From contig JBBDIM010000124.1 of assembly GCA_040880405.1 (NCBI GenBank), positions 1-23,118 of the forward strand: a DNA stretch of 23,118 nucleotides. Reading direction: 5' to 3'. This document shows, piece after piece, positions 1-7,343 of this stretch. The notes beneath the pieces were generated by a model. The model did not search any database. It was not told the DNA's origin and saw only the letters and a program-made list of their open reading frames with translations. Numbering within the stretch: position 1 is the first letter of the stretch; every line of letters starts with the position of its first letter. The position numbers were made by a program, and so were the translations under genes. This DNA is from JBBDIM01 sp040880405 (lineage in GTDB: Bacteria > Planctomycetota > Planctomycetia > Pirellulales > Pirellulaceae).

Positions 1-181
1 TATGGCATGCCAGCCCCATTTGTTTGAGATTATTGGAGCACTGCATCCGCCGAGCAGCCTCGCGGGCTTGCTGCACCGCCGGAAGCAAGAGGGCGACCAA
101 TACGCCAATAATGGCGATGACGACCAATAGCTCGACAAGCGTGAAGCCGAGGCGTGATTGAACACGAGAGTGACAATTCAT
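1..181 (-). CDS. DUF1559 family prepilin-like protein, N-terminal part (partial, cut by window edge)
   Basis: Only the first 60 codons are in the window. The ATG is at 181-179 with AAGG about 9 nt upstream. The N-terminus reads GFTLVELLVVIAIIGVLVALL, a type IV prepilin/type II pseudopilin-like cleavage site (G followed by F, Glu at +5) and a hydrophobic helix, then the PAVQQAREAARRMQCSNNLKQ segment typical of planctomycete DUF1559 proteins. The family is predicted to be exported and processed by a prepilin peptidase; its function is unknown. It lies downstream of the lipoprotein gene at 361-792 on the same strand, and its 5' end is nearly identical to that of the DUF1559 gene starting at 1777. 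The family call is firm; the rest of the gene cannot be judged. Confidence 0.9.
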   Translation of the reverse strand, partial: MNCHSRVQSRLGFTLVELLVVIAIIGVLVALLLPAVQQAREAARRMQCSNNLKQMGLACH

Positions 182-323
182 GACGAAAGCCTTAAAGAAC
201 AAGCGAAATAAAGCCTGCCCCCCCTCGCTGCCCCAGAGTTGTAGGAGCGTGTGAGGGGGAACGGGTTCGCGGAATATGTTGCTGCAGTGACGTGAGCGCC
301 GGAGGTGGGTGTGATTTGATGGG

Positions 324-354
324 GCATCCGCTGAGATCGCATCGCAGCGGATGC
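324..354 (-). terminator. Hairpin downstream of lipoprotein gene, possible terminator
   Basis: A perfect 10-bp inverted repeat (GCATCCGCTG at 324-333, CAGCGGATGC at 345-354, 11-nt loop) starts 6 bases past the stop codon of the minus-strand lipoprotein gene. On the minus strand no T-run follows, so it is not a classical intrinsic terminator. It could be a factor-assisted terminator or an mRNA 3'-end stabiliser that separates the lipoprotein gene from the next DUF1559 gene. Confidence 0.45.
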
Positions 355-360
355 GACACA

Positions 361-792
361 TTAGTCCTGAATGGTGAAGGTGAACTCGTTTCGTTCTCCC
401 TCGACAACTTCGGCCGTGAGTCCGCTGGTTGAGTAGCTCGTGTACTTCGCAGGAATGACAAGCTTGGGAACCGGCATCTCCGCGTTGGGATCGACCGGTG
501 GGGCCGTGCCCGCATCCGCCTCGGTAGCGATCACTACAACCTTGTGCGAGCCGACGATCGCTCCATCTCCGTTGGAGTACGTCGTTAACTTGAAGCTTCC
601 ATCCGATTGAATCGTTCCAATCGCCGGCAAGCCCGCCTCCGGCTGAAAGCTGACCGTGCCATAGGGTAGAGGCTTCCCATTGTAAATTACCGTTCCCTGA
701 ACCGGTACCGTATCCATTTCTGTCCCATCGGAACATCCACCGATAAAGCTACACAGACCAAGTCCCAAAAGTATAAAGTACGCGACTCGCAT
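361..792 (-). CDS. Small lipoprotein with carboxypeptidase-regulatory (transthyretin-like) domain
   Basis: 143 aa. The signal peptide ends in a lipobox, FIGGC, with Cys at residue 20, so the protein is predicted to be a lipid-anchored envelope protein. The mature part reads PVQGTVIYNGKPLPYGTVSFQPE and later GSFKLTTYSNGDGAIVGSHKVVV, the usual pattern of the small planctomycete lipoproteins with a carboxypeptidase-regulatory/transthyretin-like beta-sandwich. The ATG has AAGGGA 6 nt upstream. It lies 58 bp behind the DUF1559 gene at 851-1777, probably in one transcript. The same order, DUF1559 then lipoprotein, recurs at 8552-10036, where the lipoprotein is 142 aa with the same domain plan. The molecular role is unknown; association with DUF1559 products is inferred from the repeated pairing. 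Confidence 0.85.
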   Translation of the reverse strand: MRVAYFILLGLGLCSFIGGCSDGTEMDTVPVQGTVIYNGKPLPYGTVSFQPEAGLPAIGTIQSDGSFKLTTYSNGDGAIVGSHKVVVIATEADAGTAPPVDPNAEMPVPKLVIPAKYTSYSTSGLTAEVVEGERNEFTFTIQD

Positions 793-850
793 TAAAGTCC
801 CTTATGTTGTTTTAGGCCGCAGCGACAAAACACCGGTTGCACTCTTACCG

Positions 851-1777
851 TTATGGAATTTGGAGGGATTCCTTACCATTGATTGTGGCGACCGCGCGAT
901 AGACATCAAAGTCAATCGTTTCCGGTAGGAATTGAACGCTTCCGTCGGCCACAGCGAAGTTCGCGCCGCCAGGGTGCAAGCTGCCGAATGGCAAGTGGTT
1001 GAACCCAACGTTCATCGCTCGATCTCGGGGAGAGTTAATCGTGTCTTGGTAGATCGCCTTTGTGCTGTACAGACCTTTGTCAGCAGCACCATCGGTACCA
1101 AGAACCCATACCCGTACATTGCCTGGAACGCCGGAGTTGCTGCCAGTGCGTTCTCGATGAACAAACTCTCCGATCATGACCGTGTTGCTGAGCCCATCGA
1201 TAATTTCTGCGGCCCGGCGTGGTCCATCGAAGCTAAGGACACCATTACTAGGAATGTCTCCATGGCTGATGGGCGTCACGCCATTGTCTAATGCGGTGTC
1301 ATTGTAGAACACGCCAGCAATCCCTAGATACGTTAGGAGGGCTCCGTCGGAGAATGCGCTCCCTGACGTGTTAACTGGAGGACCGTCGTAACTGGGGCAG
1401 AAAAATGCATTCACCGGAGAACGCCGCACGACCGCGTTGCCCGCGGCTAGAGGTTCAATGGAGAAGTCATACAATTCATACAAAGCATTCTGCTCTAAAA
1501 ACGGCAACATCGCGACCGCAAAGCTGTGCGATCCTTTTTTTGTCGTGTGGTAGAAAGAGCCCGGGGGAAAGTAGTCGCGATGCGTATCCAGATAATTATG
1601 GCATGCCAGCCCCATTTGTTTGAGATTATTGGAGCACTGCATCCGCCGAGCCGCCTCGCGGGCTTGCTGCACCGCAGGAAGCAAGAGAGCGACCAATACG
1701 CCAATGATGGCGATGACGACCAGTAATTCTACGAGCGTGAAGCCGTAGCGTGGATGAAGACGAGAGCGAGATAACAT
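851..1777 (-). CDS. DUF1559 family prepilin-like secreted protein
   Basis: 308 aa, full length for the family. Residues 12-32 (GFTLVELLVV and the following hydrophobic stretch) form the prepilin-type leader and helix; PAVQQAREAARRMQ follows; the middle is a predicted extracellular domain; near the C-terminus HPGGANFAVADG fits the H-x9-DG signature that defines DUF1559 proteins. The product is expected to be processed by a prepilin peptidase and displayed on or through the cell envelope. Function is unknown; the family is hugely expanded in Planctomycetota. The ATG at 1777 aligns exactly with the ATG of the paralogue at 181. A lipoprotein gene follows 58 bp downstream. The leader does not prove a pilus role. 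Confidence 0.93.
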   Translation of the reverse strand: MLSRSRLHPRYGFTLVELLVVIAIIGVLVALLLPAVQQAREAARRMQCSNNLKQMGLACHNYLDTHRDYFPPGSFYHTTKKGSHSFAVAMLPFLEQNALYELYDFSIEPLAAGNAVVRRSPVNAFFCPSYDGPPVNTSGSAFSDGALLTYLGIAGVFYNDTALDNGVTPISHGDIPSNGVLSFDGPRRAAEIIDGLSNTVMIGEFVHRERTGSNSGVPGNVRVWVLGTDGAADKGLYSTKAIYQDTINSPRDRAMNVGFNHLPFGSLHPGGANFAVADGSVQFLPETIDFDVYRAVATINGKESLQIP

Positions 1778-1788
1778 GACGAAGGCCT
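1597..1788. repeat. Direct repeat copy B: 5' end of DUF1559 gene (copy A at 1-192)
   Basis: Bases 1597 onward align to base 1 onward without any gap (offset 1596) through the start codon and a few bases beyond. By eye the first 120 positions differ at only four places, while positions 121-181, covering the first 20 codons, differ at about 16. The conserved part therefore covers codons for the hydrophobic helix and the following QQAREAARRMQCSNNLKQMGLACH segment, not the extreme N-terminus. It marks a recent duplication or gene conversion between neighbouring paralogues. Confidence 0.85.
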
Positions 1789-1884
1789 ATGGGGAGAACA
1801 GATTTAGAATTGGGAGGGCAAAAGGGCCAATAATTGAGTGTGGGGCACAATGAATGTTCGCAGTCGAAAAGGTCGTTCGCCGGG

Positions 1885-1998
1885 CTACTTGTCGTCCGCG
1901 TGCCGATGGGCAGTCTCAACTCGGGATATTTTCTCCAGCGGCACAAAGACAACCTGTTGCTTGTCCCGATCCAAGCGGATTGCTTGTGGCACAACCAT
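1885..1998 (-). CDS. Tiny unidentified ORF, possibly a gene fragment
   Basis: 37 aa from ATG 1998, reading MVVPQAIRLDRDKQ, then VVFVPLEKISRVE, ending HADDK. The composition looks protein-like (alternating hydrophobic and charged residues), and the frame stays open about 20 codons upstream of the ATG before a TAA, so this may be the C-terminal tail of a decayed gene rather than a true small gene. No ribosome binding site of note was seen. No family is recognised. Confidence 0.2.
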   Translation of the reverse strand: MVVPQAIRLDRDKQQVVFVPLEKISRVETAHRHADDK

Positions 1999-2087
1999 CA
2001 GGGGAAAATGCGCACCCCTTTCATGGGTACAGTAACCTATTCTACGACTGAATGCAATGTTTTACATGCAAAATGCGGAATTATTTG

Positions 2088-2402
2088 GGATCCCAATCGA
2101 GCCCTTGGACAGTTGAGATGCGCCTGGTCCCGCTGCCGAACTGCGGCGGAACGGTATTCAGGCCTTGGTTGACCTGCCGGGCGTGGGTCAGAATCTTCAG
2201 GATCACCTGCTGCTGCCATCGATCTTCAAGTGCAAACGAGAGCAACCGGTGCCCAAACTTCTGGCTGAGGGAGGCCCCTGCTCACACGGACGCGCGGCGG
2301 CATGGAAGCGAGCACGCCCGATTACCGGACCAGTCTGCCCGAGGAAACCGGCCTGGTCCATCAAGAATCTGCGGGCCTGCGGTTTGAGCTCATCCTAAGA
2401 TT
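2088..2402 (+). pseudogene. GMC family oxidoreductase (choline dehydrogenase-like) remnant, frameshifted
   Basis: From about 2133 one frame reads GPAAELRRNGI, then LVDLPGVGQNLQDH, the hallmark internal segment of FAD-dependent GMC oxidoreductases (BetA/choline dehydrogenase type), followed by LLLPSIFKCKREQPVPKLLAEGG. The reading then moves to another frame between about 2268 and 2295 and continues LTRTRGGMEASTPDYRTSLPEE, which matches the next part of such proteins. Similarity upstream of 2133 is weak and needs more frameshifts. There is no FAD-binding N-terminus and no catalytic His C-terminus, so the gene is a dead internal fragment of roughly 90 codons out of the usual 500-550. It points head-on into the 3' end of the ceramidase-like gene. 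Confidence 0.75.
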
Positions 2403-2414
2403 GTTTCGACCGCC

Positions 2415-3917
2415 TCAAAATTCGCGGAGCATCTCAAGGGCGGTTGTTTCGAAGATTCGCTGCCACTGGGGCGCGACGACACTGTCGCAATCTTCCTGGG
2501 CATAGCCGGTGTTGGTCCGCTGGGCGACCGTGGGCGTGTAGTAGATGTAGCCGTTGGTGTAGCCCGCGACGAACGTGTGCGGGCGCTTCGCCGCCTGTTT
2601 GAGCCCCAGGCCGATCTCGACGGTCAGTTCGCCGGGGAAGGTCACGAGCTGGAAGTCTCCGATCCGCAGAGCACAAATTTCCACGTCGATCATGCGGACC
2701 GCTGCCTTCTCGGCCGCGGCGCTGTGCTTTTTGAGCAGGGCCAGATTGGTATTGAGCCGCGTGAGCTGCTCCATGGCGTGGATGTTTTCCAGGTAGGCGG
2801 CGACTTGCTTTTGGTTCTCCGCGTCGAGTCGTTTTAGATCGTCGCGCTGCTGCTCCTTGTCGTGCAGGTAGCTTGGGGCGTAGTGCGACGGCATCTCGGG
2901 GTTCAGCCGCTGCTGAAGGAGGAGCGGCAGAAAGGTCTTGAAGTTGATGTCGGTCGGTTTGAGCCCGCCGAGCAGGCGTGTTTGCTGCGTTTCGATGGCC
3001 GCGATCCGTTGCTGAAAGTCGGCCGCGCGGGGCAGCGCGATGATTCGCTGCTGGACGGCGAGCGGTGCATCGCTGTGGGTCTCGATTTCCCGCAGGCCGC
3101 GGAGCGCGGTCAGCCCCAGCAAGTTCCCTAGGGGCTCGGCATCCGGGGGGCGGTTCACTTCCTTGTACCGAACGGGATTGATGTCGCCGCCGCAGCCTTG
3201 CACAAAAAAGGCGAGGCAGTCGTGACCGAGCGCTTCCTCAATCAGCGCCGAGGCATAGCCGGGAAAGTCCGCGGAGTTCCCTTTGCTGGGCGGATTCGTG
3301 ATGGGATGGCAGGCGAAGTTATAGATCACCGCGAGCGGTCGACCATCTTCGCGATCCATGCGGACCAGTCCCACCTGGGGGTCGATGGGGCCCACCGAGG
3401 CGATGTCCTCGTCGCGCGGCAGGGCATAGGCGCGCCGCATATCGACCTGCGATCCATCCTTGAGCAGCAGGCGGCGGTTCTCACTGATGCGAGATTCGCT
3501 GGCGGAACCCACCCCCACCTTGACCGGCATTAAGTTTTGGGAGGCTTCGCGAATCGCCTGGACCACGAGGTCGTCGGTGTCGGCCCGGACGATGCCGTGG
3601 CAATGGCTGGCGTTGACGATGAGCTGAGCGTCCGCGAGCCGAGGCACCTTAGCGATCTCGCGCCGCACCTTCGCCAGAAAATCATCCCGGATGCGTCCGA
3701 TCTCGCCAATCGCCACGGCATCGACCGTCACCAGCACCGCCGTAGTGTTGCCCGCTTGCAACACGAGGGCCTTCGCATAGCAGGGATCATGTACCTTGCC
3801 GGCCTGGCGGTCGGTGATATCGACCCGTGCGATTCCGGCTTGCAAAGGCTCGGCAAAGCAATCGTGAGTAAGCAGTCCAGCAAGGCACAAAGTCAGCAGG
3901 ACAACGAGTGACCGCAT
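2415..3917 (-). CDS. Secreted neutral/alkaline ceramidase-like protein lacking the Ser nucleophile
   Basis: 500 aa from ATG 3917, chosen over ATG 3932 because AGGGAG sits 7 nt upstream of it. Signal peptide, cleavage near residue 22 (CFA/E). The family's zinc-site pattern is visible: NASHCHG (H105, H107), YNFACHPITN (H204), FPGELT (E430) and a Tyr-rich AGYTNGYIYYTPT stretch (Y457 region). In neutral ceramidases the nucleophile lies in GDVSPN; here the matching GCGGDINPVRY (residues 241-251) has Asn247 in place of Ser. Known: neutral ceramidase is a zinc amidase cleaving N-acyl-sphingosine. Inference: a metal-dependent hydrolase of another amide or ester substrate, or an inactive relative. It is shorter than typical ceramidases (about 650-750 aa) and lacks their C-terminal immunoglobulin-like domain. 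Apparently monocistronic. Confidence 0.8.
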   Translation of the reverse strand: MRSLVVLLTLCLAGLLTHDCFAEPLQAGIARVDITDRQAGKVHDPCYAKALVLQAGNTTAVLVTVDAVAIGEIGRIRDDFLAKVRREIAKVPRLADAQLIVNASHCHGIVRADTDDLVVQAIREASQNLMPVKVGVGSASESRISENRRLLLKDGSQVDMRRAYALPRDEDIASVGPIDPQVGLVRMDREDGRPLAVIYNFACHPITNPPSKGNSADFPGYASALIEEALGHDCLAFFVQGCGGDINPVRYKEVNRPPDAEPLGNLLGLTALRGLREIETHSDAPLAVQQRIIALPRAADFQQRIAAIETQQTRLLGGLKPTDINFKTFLPLLLQQRLNPEMPSHYAPSYLHDKEQQRDDLKRLDAENQKQVAAYLENIHAMEQLTRLNTNLALLKKHSAAAEKAAVRMIDVEICALRIGDFQLVTFPGELTVEIGLGLKQAAKRPHTFVAGYTNGYIYYTPTVAQRTNTGYAQEDCDSVVAPQWQRIFETTALEMLREF

Positions 3918-4308
3918 GTTGATCTCCCTCATTCACTTGGCCGACTTTCAATCGGCGTGCTAAACTGGGCCACGACCGCGTGGCACGCAACGCTGGGAAC
4001 GATTTCTCCCATCGCAAAAAATAATTTGCGATCTGGAAGGGGGGTTGGCCTTCGATGTTCGTTGCCAAACGGACAAAACATTCCCAGACGGAGTCTCGGC
4101 ATATCGCATCAAGACAGTGCCGATCTTCGCATATCGTTCTCGAGGTTGGAAGCCACACGTGAGTTTTTGCTGCCTGTGGAACTCGCCCTCTTGTCCCGCC
4201 TCAGTTTGCTCTCGACGTTGTTGAAGGTGTCGAGAAAATACTCAGGACCCTGGTGCAGTTGTTATTCTTGGCGGCGTGAAAGTGCGAAAATTGAATTTAG
4301 CGATTTCA
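3918..4308. other. 391-bp intergenic stretch upstream of ceramidase-like gene
   Basis: Between the ceramidase-like start (minus) and the MocR 3' end (minus). Open frames exist on both strands (for example 3957-4352 plus) but none shows a recognisable domain, a good ribosome binding site or a plausible context. The octamer GCATATCG occurs twice, at 4099-4106 and 4129-4136, exactly 30 bp apart, which could be a regulator site on one face of the helix; this is weak. No convincing terminator for the MocR gene was found. Confidence 0.5.
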
Positions 4309-5811
4309 TCAAAAATAGGATGAAAATTTCTGGCGCAAAACACGGCTCATGAGATCCACTTTTTCGATTAGCTGATCCTCACCGTAACCCGCAAATCCCA
4401 ACAGCAATGCGCCGCGGCGGGGAGGAGACAAGCAATAGTGGGACAGGGGCGGTGCCATGATTCCATGTTCTGCAAGTACCGTAGTCACAGAAATATCCGA
4501 GAGGGGTTGTGGCAACCAACCCAGGATATGCATGCCAGCATCATTTCCACCAATTTCAAGGAATCCCTCCAAGGTAGCTTCCAGTGCATTCCTTAGTGTT
4601 TGCCTTCGCTCAGCGTAAAGTTTTCGCATCTTGCGAATATGCTGGTCGAAGTGTCCCTCCTTAAGAAAATCGGCCAACACGACTTGGTCAAAATAGGACG
4701 GACCACGATCCACGAGGGACCGCTCCGCTTGAAACGCCTCCAGCAAAGAGTGAGGCAACACCAAATAACCCAGTCGCAAAGCAGGGGAAAATACTTTGCT
4801 AAACGTGCCCATGTAGATGACACGTTCGGAATTGCACAGCCCCTGCAGTGCCGTAGAAGGTCTCCCGGCATAGCGATACTCACTGATATAATCATCTTCG
4901 ATAATGCACCCGTTCTCGCGGCTCGCCCATTCGAGCATCTCCAATCGCCGATCTAAACTCATCATGGTACCCAGCGGATACTGATGCGATGGGGTGACAT
5001 ACGCCAGCCGAACATTTCGATTCGTCTTGTAGGCCGCTTTCAGATTGAAACCATCTGCATCGACAGGAACCGGCACCAGCGTCGCGCCGGCAGCCGCAAG
5101 GGATGATTGCGCACGAAGGTATCCCGGATCTTCGATCCAGACCGGATCTCCTGGATCAATCAAGGCATGAGCAATCAAGGTGAGTGCGTGCTGTGTACTA
5201 GAGACAATAACGATCTGATCGGACTCGCAGTGAACATCTCGCGAAACTCGCAGGTGCCTTACAATCTCTTCACGCAAGGGCAAATATCCGAACGACTCGT
5301 CCTGGGCGAAGCTTTTGGACGACATCGAACGCCATCGTCGGGAGCTCAATCGACGCCAAATCGCGATCGGAAACGTTTCCAATCCTGGCACTCCTGGGCG
5401 AAACGGACGAGGTTGATCGACCAACTGCCGACGGACTTGGAATTGTTCGACAACTTTTTGACCACGCGCGGATAATGCGATGCGACATCGCCCCTCCTGG
5501 AACGTGGTGTTATTCGCCGGGCCTTTTCCTTCAACGCGTTGGAAGCGATCCGGTTGAAGTTCGCATGTGTACGTGCCAGAGCCCGATTGCGATTGAAGAT
5601 AGCCTTCCGCCGTCAAATTCTCGAAGGCAAGCACAACCGTCGAGCGCGAGACACACCACATTTTCGCCAGAGCACGAGTCGATGGCAGCTTCGTTTTCGG
5701 CGCGATTCGCCCGCTCAGGATTGCGTCGCGGATTCCAAAGTAAATCTGAAGATGCAACGGCTGACTGGAATTATTATCCAGCGATAACGAAAGCTGACTG
5801 GGAACAAACAC
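4309..5811 (-). CDS. MocR/GabR-type transcriptional regulator (GntR HTH plus aminotransferase-like domain)
   Basis: 500 aa, the normal length for the subfamily. Start is GTG 5811 with AAGGGG 5 nt upstream; there is no earlier ATG. Residues about 15-85 form a GntR winged helix (LQIYFGIRDAILSGRI, LPSTRALAKMW, VSRSTVVLAFENL). The C-terminal two thirds resemble a class I aminotransferase: YVTPSHQYPLGT, EDDYISEYRY, and the PLP-lysine motif GTFSKVFSPALRLGY with K339. MocR proteins bind PLP and usually act as autorepressors and activators of the adjacent divergent gene in response to an amine or amino acid. Here the divergent gene is an SDF-family symporter, so that transporter and the overlapping M29-like gene are the likely targets. 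The effector is unknown. PdxR-type control of vitamin B6 synthesis is an alternative, but no pdx gene is present. Confidence 0.92.
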   Translation of the reverse strand: MFVPSQLSLSLDNNSSQPLHLQIYFGIRDAILSGRIAPKTKLPSTRALAKMWCVSRSTVVLAFENLTAEGYLQSQSGSGTYTCELQPDRFQRVEGKGPANNTTFQEGRCRIALSARGQKVVEQFQVRRQLVDQPRPFRPGVPGLETFPIAIWRRLSSRRWRSMSSKSFAQDESFGYLPLREEIVRHLRVSRDVHCESDQIVIVSSTQHALTLIAHALIDPGDPVWIEDPGYLRAQSSLAAAGATLVPVPVDADGFNLKAAYKTNRNVRLAYVTPSHQYPLGTMMSLDRRLEMLEWASRENGCIIEDDYISEYRYAGRPSTALQGLCNSERVIYMGTFSKVFSPALRLGYLVLPHSLLEAFQAERSLVDRGPSYFDQVVLADFLKEGHFDQHIRKMRKLYAERRQTLRNALEATLEGFLEIGGNDAGMHILGWLPQPLSDISVTTVLAEHGIMAPPLSHYCLSPPRRGALLLGFAGYGEDQLIEKVDLMSRVLRQKFSSYF

Positions 5812-6080
5812 GGGAACCCCTTGATATGGAAGACTTAACGTCCAGACTCTGGTTTACGACCGACTCACAAGCCCTAAGTGGTATGGTTGATTATCTCGGA
5901 AGTGGCTCTTGTGACGACACCATTTCAGCCTAATCTTAATTTCATCGGTTCAACACACCAATAGTCATCTTCGGTTGGTTTACTTGAACCCATGCAGCGT
6001 CGGCCTCATTGGCCGAGGTTTTTGGACTATTCCGGGTCTCCGCTTCCTGTACGGGCCGGGGCCCGAAAGGACACTTCACA
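5812..6080. promoter_or_regulatory. Divergent promoter/operator region between MocR and transporter genes
   Basis: This 269-bp gap must hold the promoters of the MocR gene (minus) and the transporter operon (plus). Repeated elements visible: a direct repeat AAGTGG at 5876-5881 and 5900-5905 (24 bp apart), and inverted heptamers TCACAAG at 5865-5871 and CTTGTGA at 5908-5914. MocR regulators often bind direct repeats in such divergent spacers, so these are candidate operators. No clear -10/-35 pair was recognised. The part from 6009 is also open in the transporter frame and would be coding if the upstream TTG is used. Confidence 0.35.
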
Positions 6081-7343
6081 TTGGGCGAATCATCGAGAAG
6101 CTGGTCCAGCCTATGGAATCTCGCGAAGATTCCTCCTTACCTGTGGACGGTTTTCGGTCTCATCTTGGGAATCACGCTTGGTGCATGGTTTCCGGATACA
6201 CTTGCGCCCTTGGCAAGCCTTGGGACACGGGCCGTCCAAGTGTTCGTGTTGGCGGCTCCCTTGTTGATCTTGGTGGCGCTGGCACCAGCGATCGCCCGAC
6301 TTTGTCGAACCGGCCGCGCTAGCCAGTTGGCCGCAAGAGTTCTTTCTTGGTATTTGCTCACCTCGCTGGCGGCCGGTTTGTTAGCCCTCTGCTTTTCCGC
6401 CTTGCTGTTTAACCTGCCGCTTGCGAACAGCGAATCTGGGATGCTCGCGGATGCATGGCACCTGGTGCGAACAACGTGGACTCGCGCCGATGCGCCGTGG
6501 CCTGTCCTAGCACTCGTATTCGCATGTATCGCAGGCATCGCAGGAGCCAAGTGGGACCCAGTTTTTCGTGTATTGGAAAGCTCTTACACCTTGTTTTTAG
6601 CTTCGATGAAAGGCCTCTACTACGTCATCGTTCCTTTCGTATTTTGCCTGGGAATATCGATCGGAACACGCTTCGGTGTGAGTATAGGGATGGCAACATA
6701 TTTGGAGTTATCGCTCTACACGGCATTCCTCTGTTTGCTGTGGTCCTCCATTTATGTGTTTGTCATCTTGAGGTGGATCGGGGGAGTGCCTAGTTATCAA
6801 GTCATTTACCGCTACTACCTTCCCGTCGCCGTCGTGGCCGCGGGAACCTGCTCCTCGATTGCCACGCTCCCATTTAACCTAGACGCCTGTCGCCGTTATG
6901 GGGTGGCCCCGGAAGTCCGAAATTTTGTCATCCCCTTTGGCTCGGTGGTCAACATGGATGCCAGCGTCATCGCTTACATCGCCTACGCACCATTCGTGCT
7001 TACGAGAGTATTCGACTATCCCTTGAGCTGGACGGTGCTTCTTTTTGCTTGGCCCGTGATCGTTGTATTCACGATCAGCGCGCCTGGACTACCCGCGGGC
7101 ATGGGGACGGCGCTATGGAGTGCAACATTATTTGCGTCCCTTCTTGGACTCCAGGGTGAAGAGAAACTTGTATTTATAGAAACCTGGATCGCCTTGTGTG
7201 GTGGAGTTCCAGATATGATTCGAACCGCTACCAATTGTACGTCCGACGGCTTTACAGCAATCTTGTTCAATCGCTGCGATCCTGAACTTTCACCAGCCGC
7301 CACTGCGGTTGAGATCCCCCTGGAAGGAGAAGTTAATGCTTGA
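6081..7343 (+). CDS. Dicarboxylate/amino acid:cation symporter (SDF family), likely acidic amino-acid uptake
   Basis: 420 aa from TTG 6081, chosen because AAAGGA lies 9 nt upstream; the frame is open from TTG 6009 (444 aa) but that codon lacks a ribosome binding site and would add a non-membrane tail. No ATG is available near the start. Inner-membrane protein with about eight hydrophobic helices and two re-entrant loops: HP1 CSSIATLP, the NMD motif (N291-M-D293), HP2 APGLPAGMG, and DMIRTATNCTSD in TM8. By alignment to GltPh the ligand residues D394, R397, N401 and D405 correspond to D378, R381, N385 and D389. The D plus R pair is typical of aspartate/glutamate carriers and differs from DctA-type dicarboxylate carriers. 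The stop overlaps the next gene by 8 bp. Substrate is inferred. Confidence 0.85.
   Translation: MGESSRSWSSLWNLAKIPPYLWTVFGLILGITLGAWFPDTLAPLASLGTRAVQVFVLAAPLLILVALAPAIARLCRTGRASQLAARVLSWYLLTSLAAGLLALCFSALLFNLPLANSESGMLADAWHLVRTTWTRADAPWPVLALVFACIAGIAGAKWDPVFRVLESSYTLFLASMKGLYYVIVPFVFCLGISIGTRFGVSIGMATYLELSLYTAFLCLLWSSIYVFVILRWIGGVPSYQVIYRYYLPVAVVAAGTCSSIATLPFNLDACRRYGVAPEVRNFVIPFGSVVNMDASVIAYIAYAPFVLTRVFDYPLSWTVLLFAWPVIVVFTISAPGLPAGMGTALWSATLFASLLGLQGEEKLVFIETWIALCGGVPDMIRTATNCTSDGFTAILFNRCDPELSPAATAVEIPLEGEVNA

Larger units (their letters stand above)
1778..2414. other. 637-bp stretch without an intact gene
   Basis: This gap separates the DUF1559 gene start (minus) from the 3' end of the ceramidase-like gene (minus). 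Its right half holds a frameshifted GMC oxidoreductase remnant on the plus strand, and 1885-1998 holds a doubtful 37-aa ORF on minus; both are listed separately. The promoter of the DUF1559-lipoprotein pair must lie in the left part, near 1780-1880, but no convincing -35/-10 pair was recognised. Other open frames here look like chance. Confidence 0.6.

Noticed and set aside
1..1777. DUF1559 proteins as type IV pilins
   Set aside because: The leader is prepilin-like, but the H-x9-DG domain and lack of pilus assembly genes nearby support only the DUF1559 family call.
4304..4326. Inverted repeat TTTCATC/GATGAAA at the end of the MocR gene as a terminator
   Set aside because: The stem is AT-rich, overlaps the stop codon and is not followed by a T-run on the minus strand.
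3957..4352. 131-codon plus-strand frame between the ceramidase-like and MocR genes
   Set aside because: No ribosome binding site, no recognisable motif, and it runs into the MocR coding region on the other strand.
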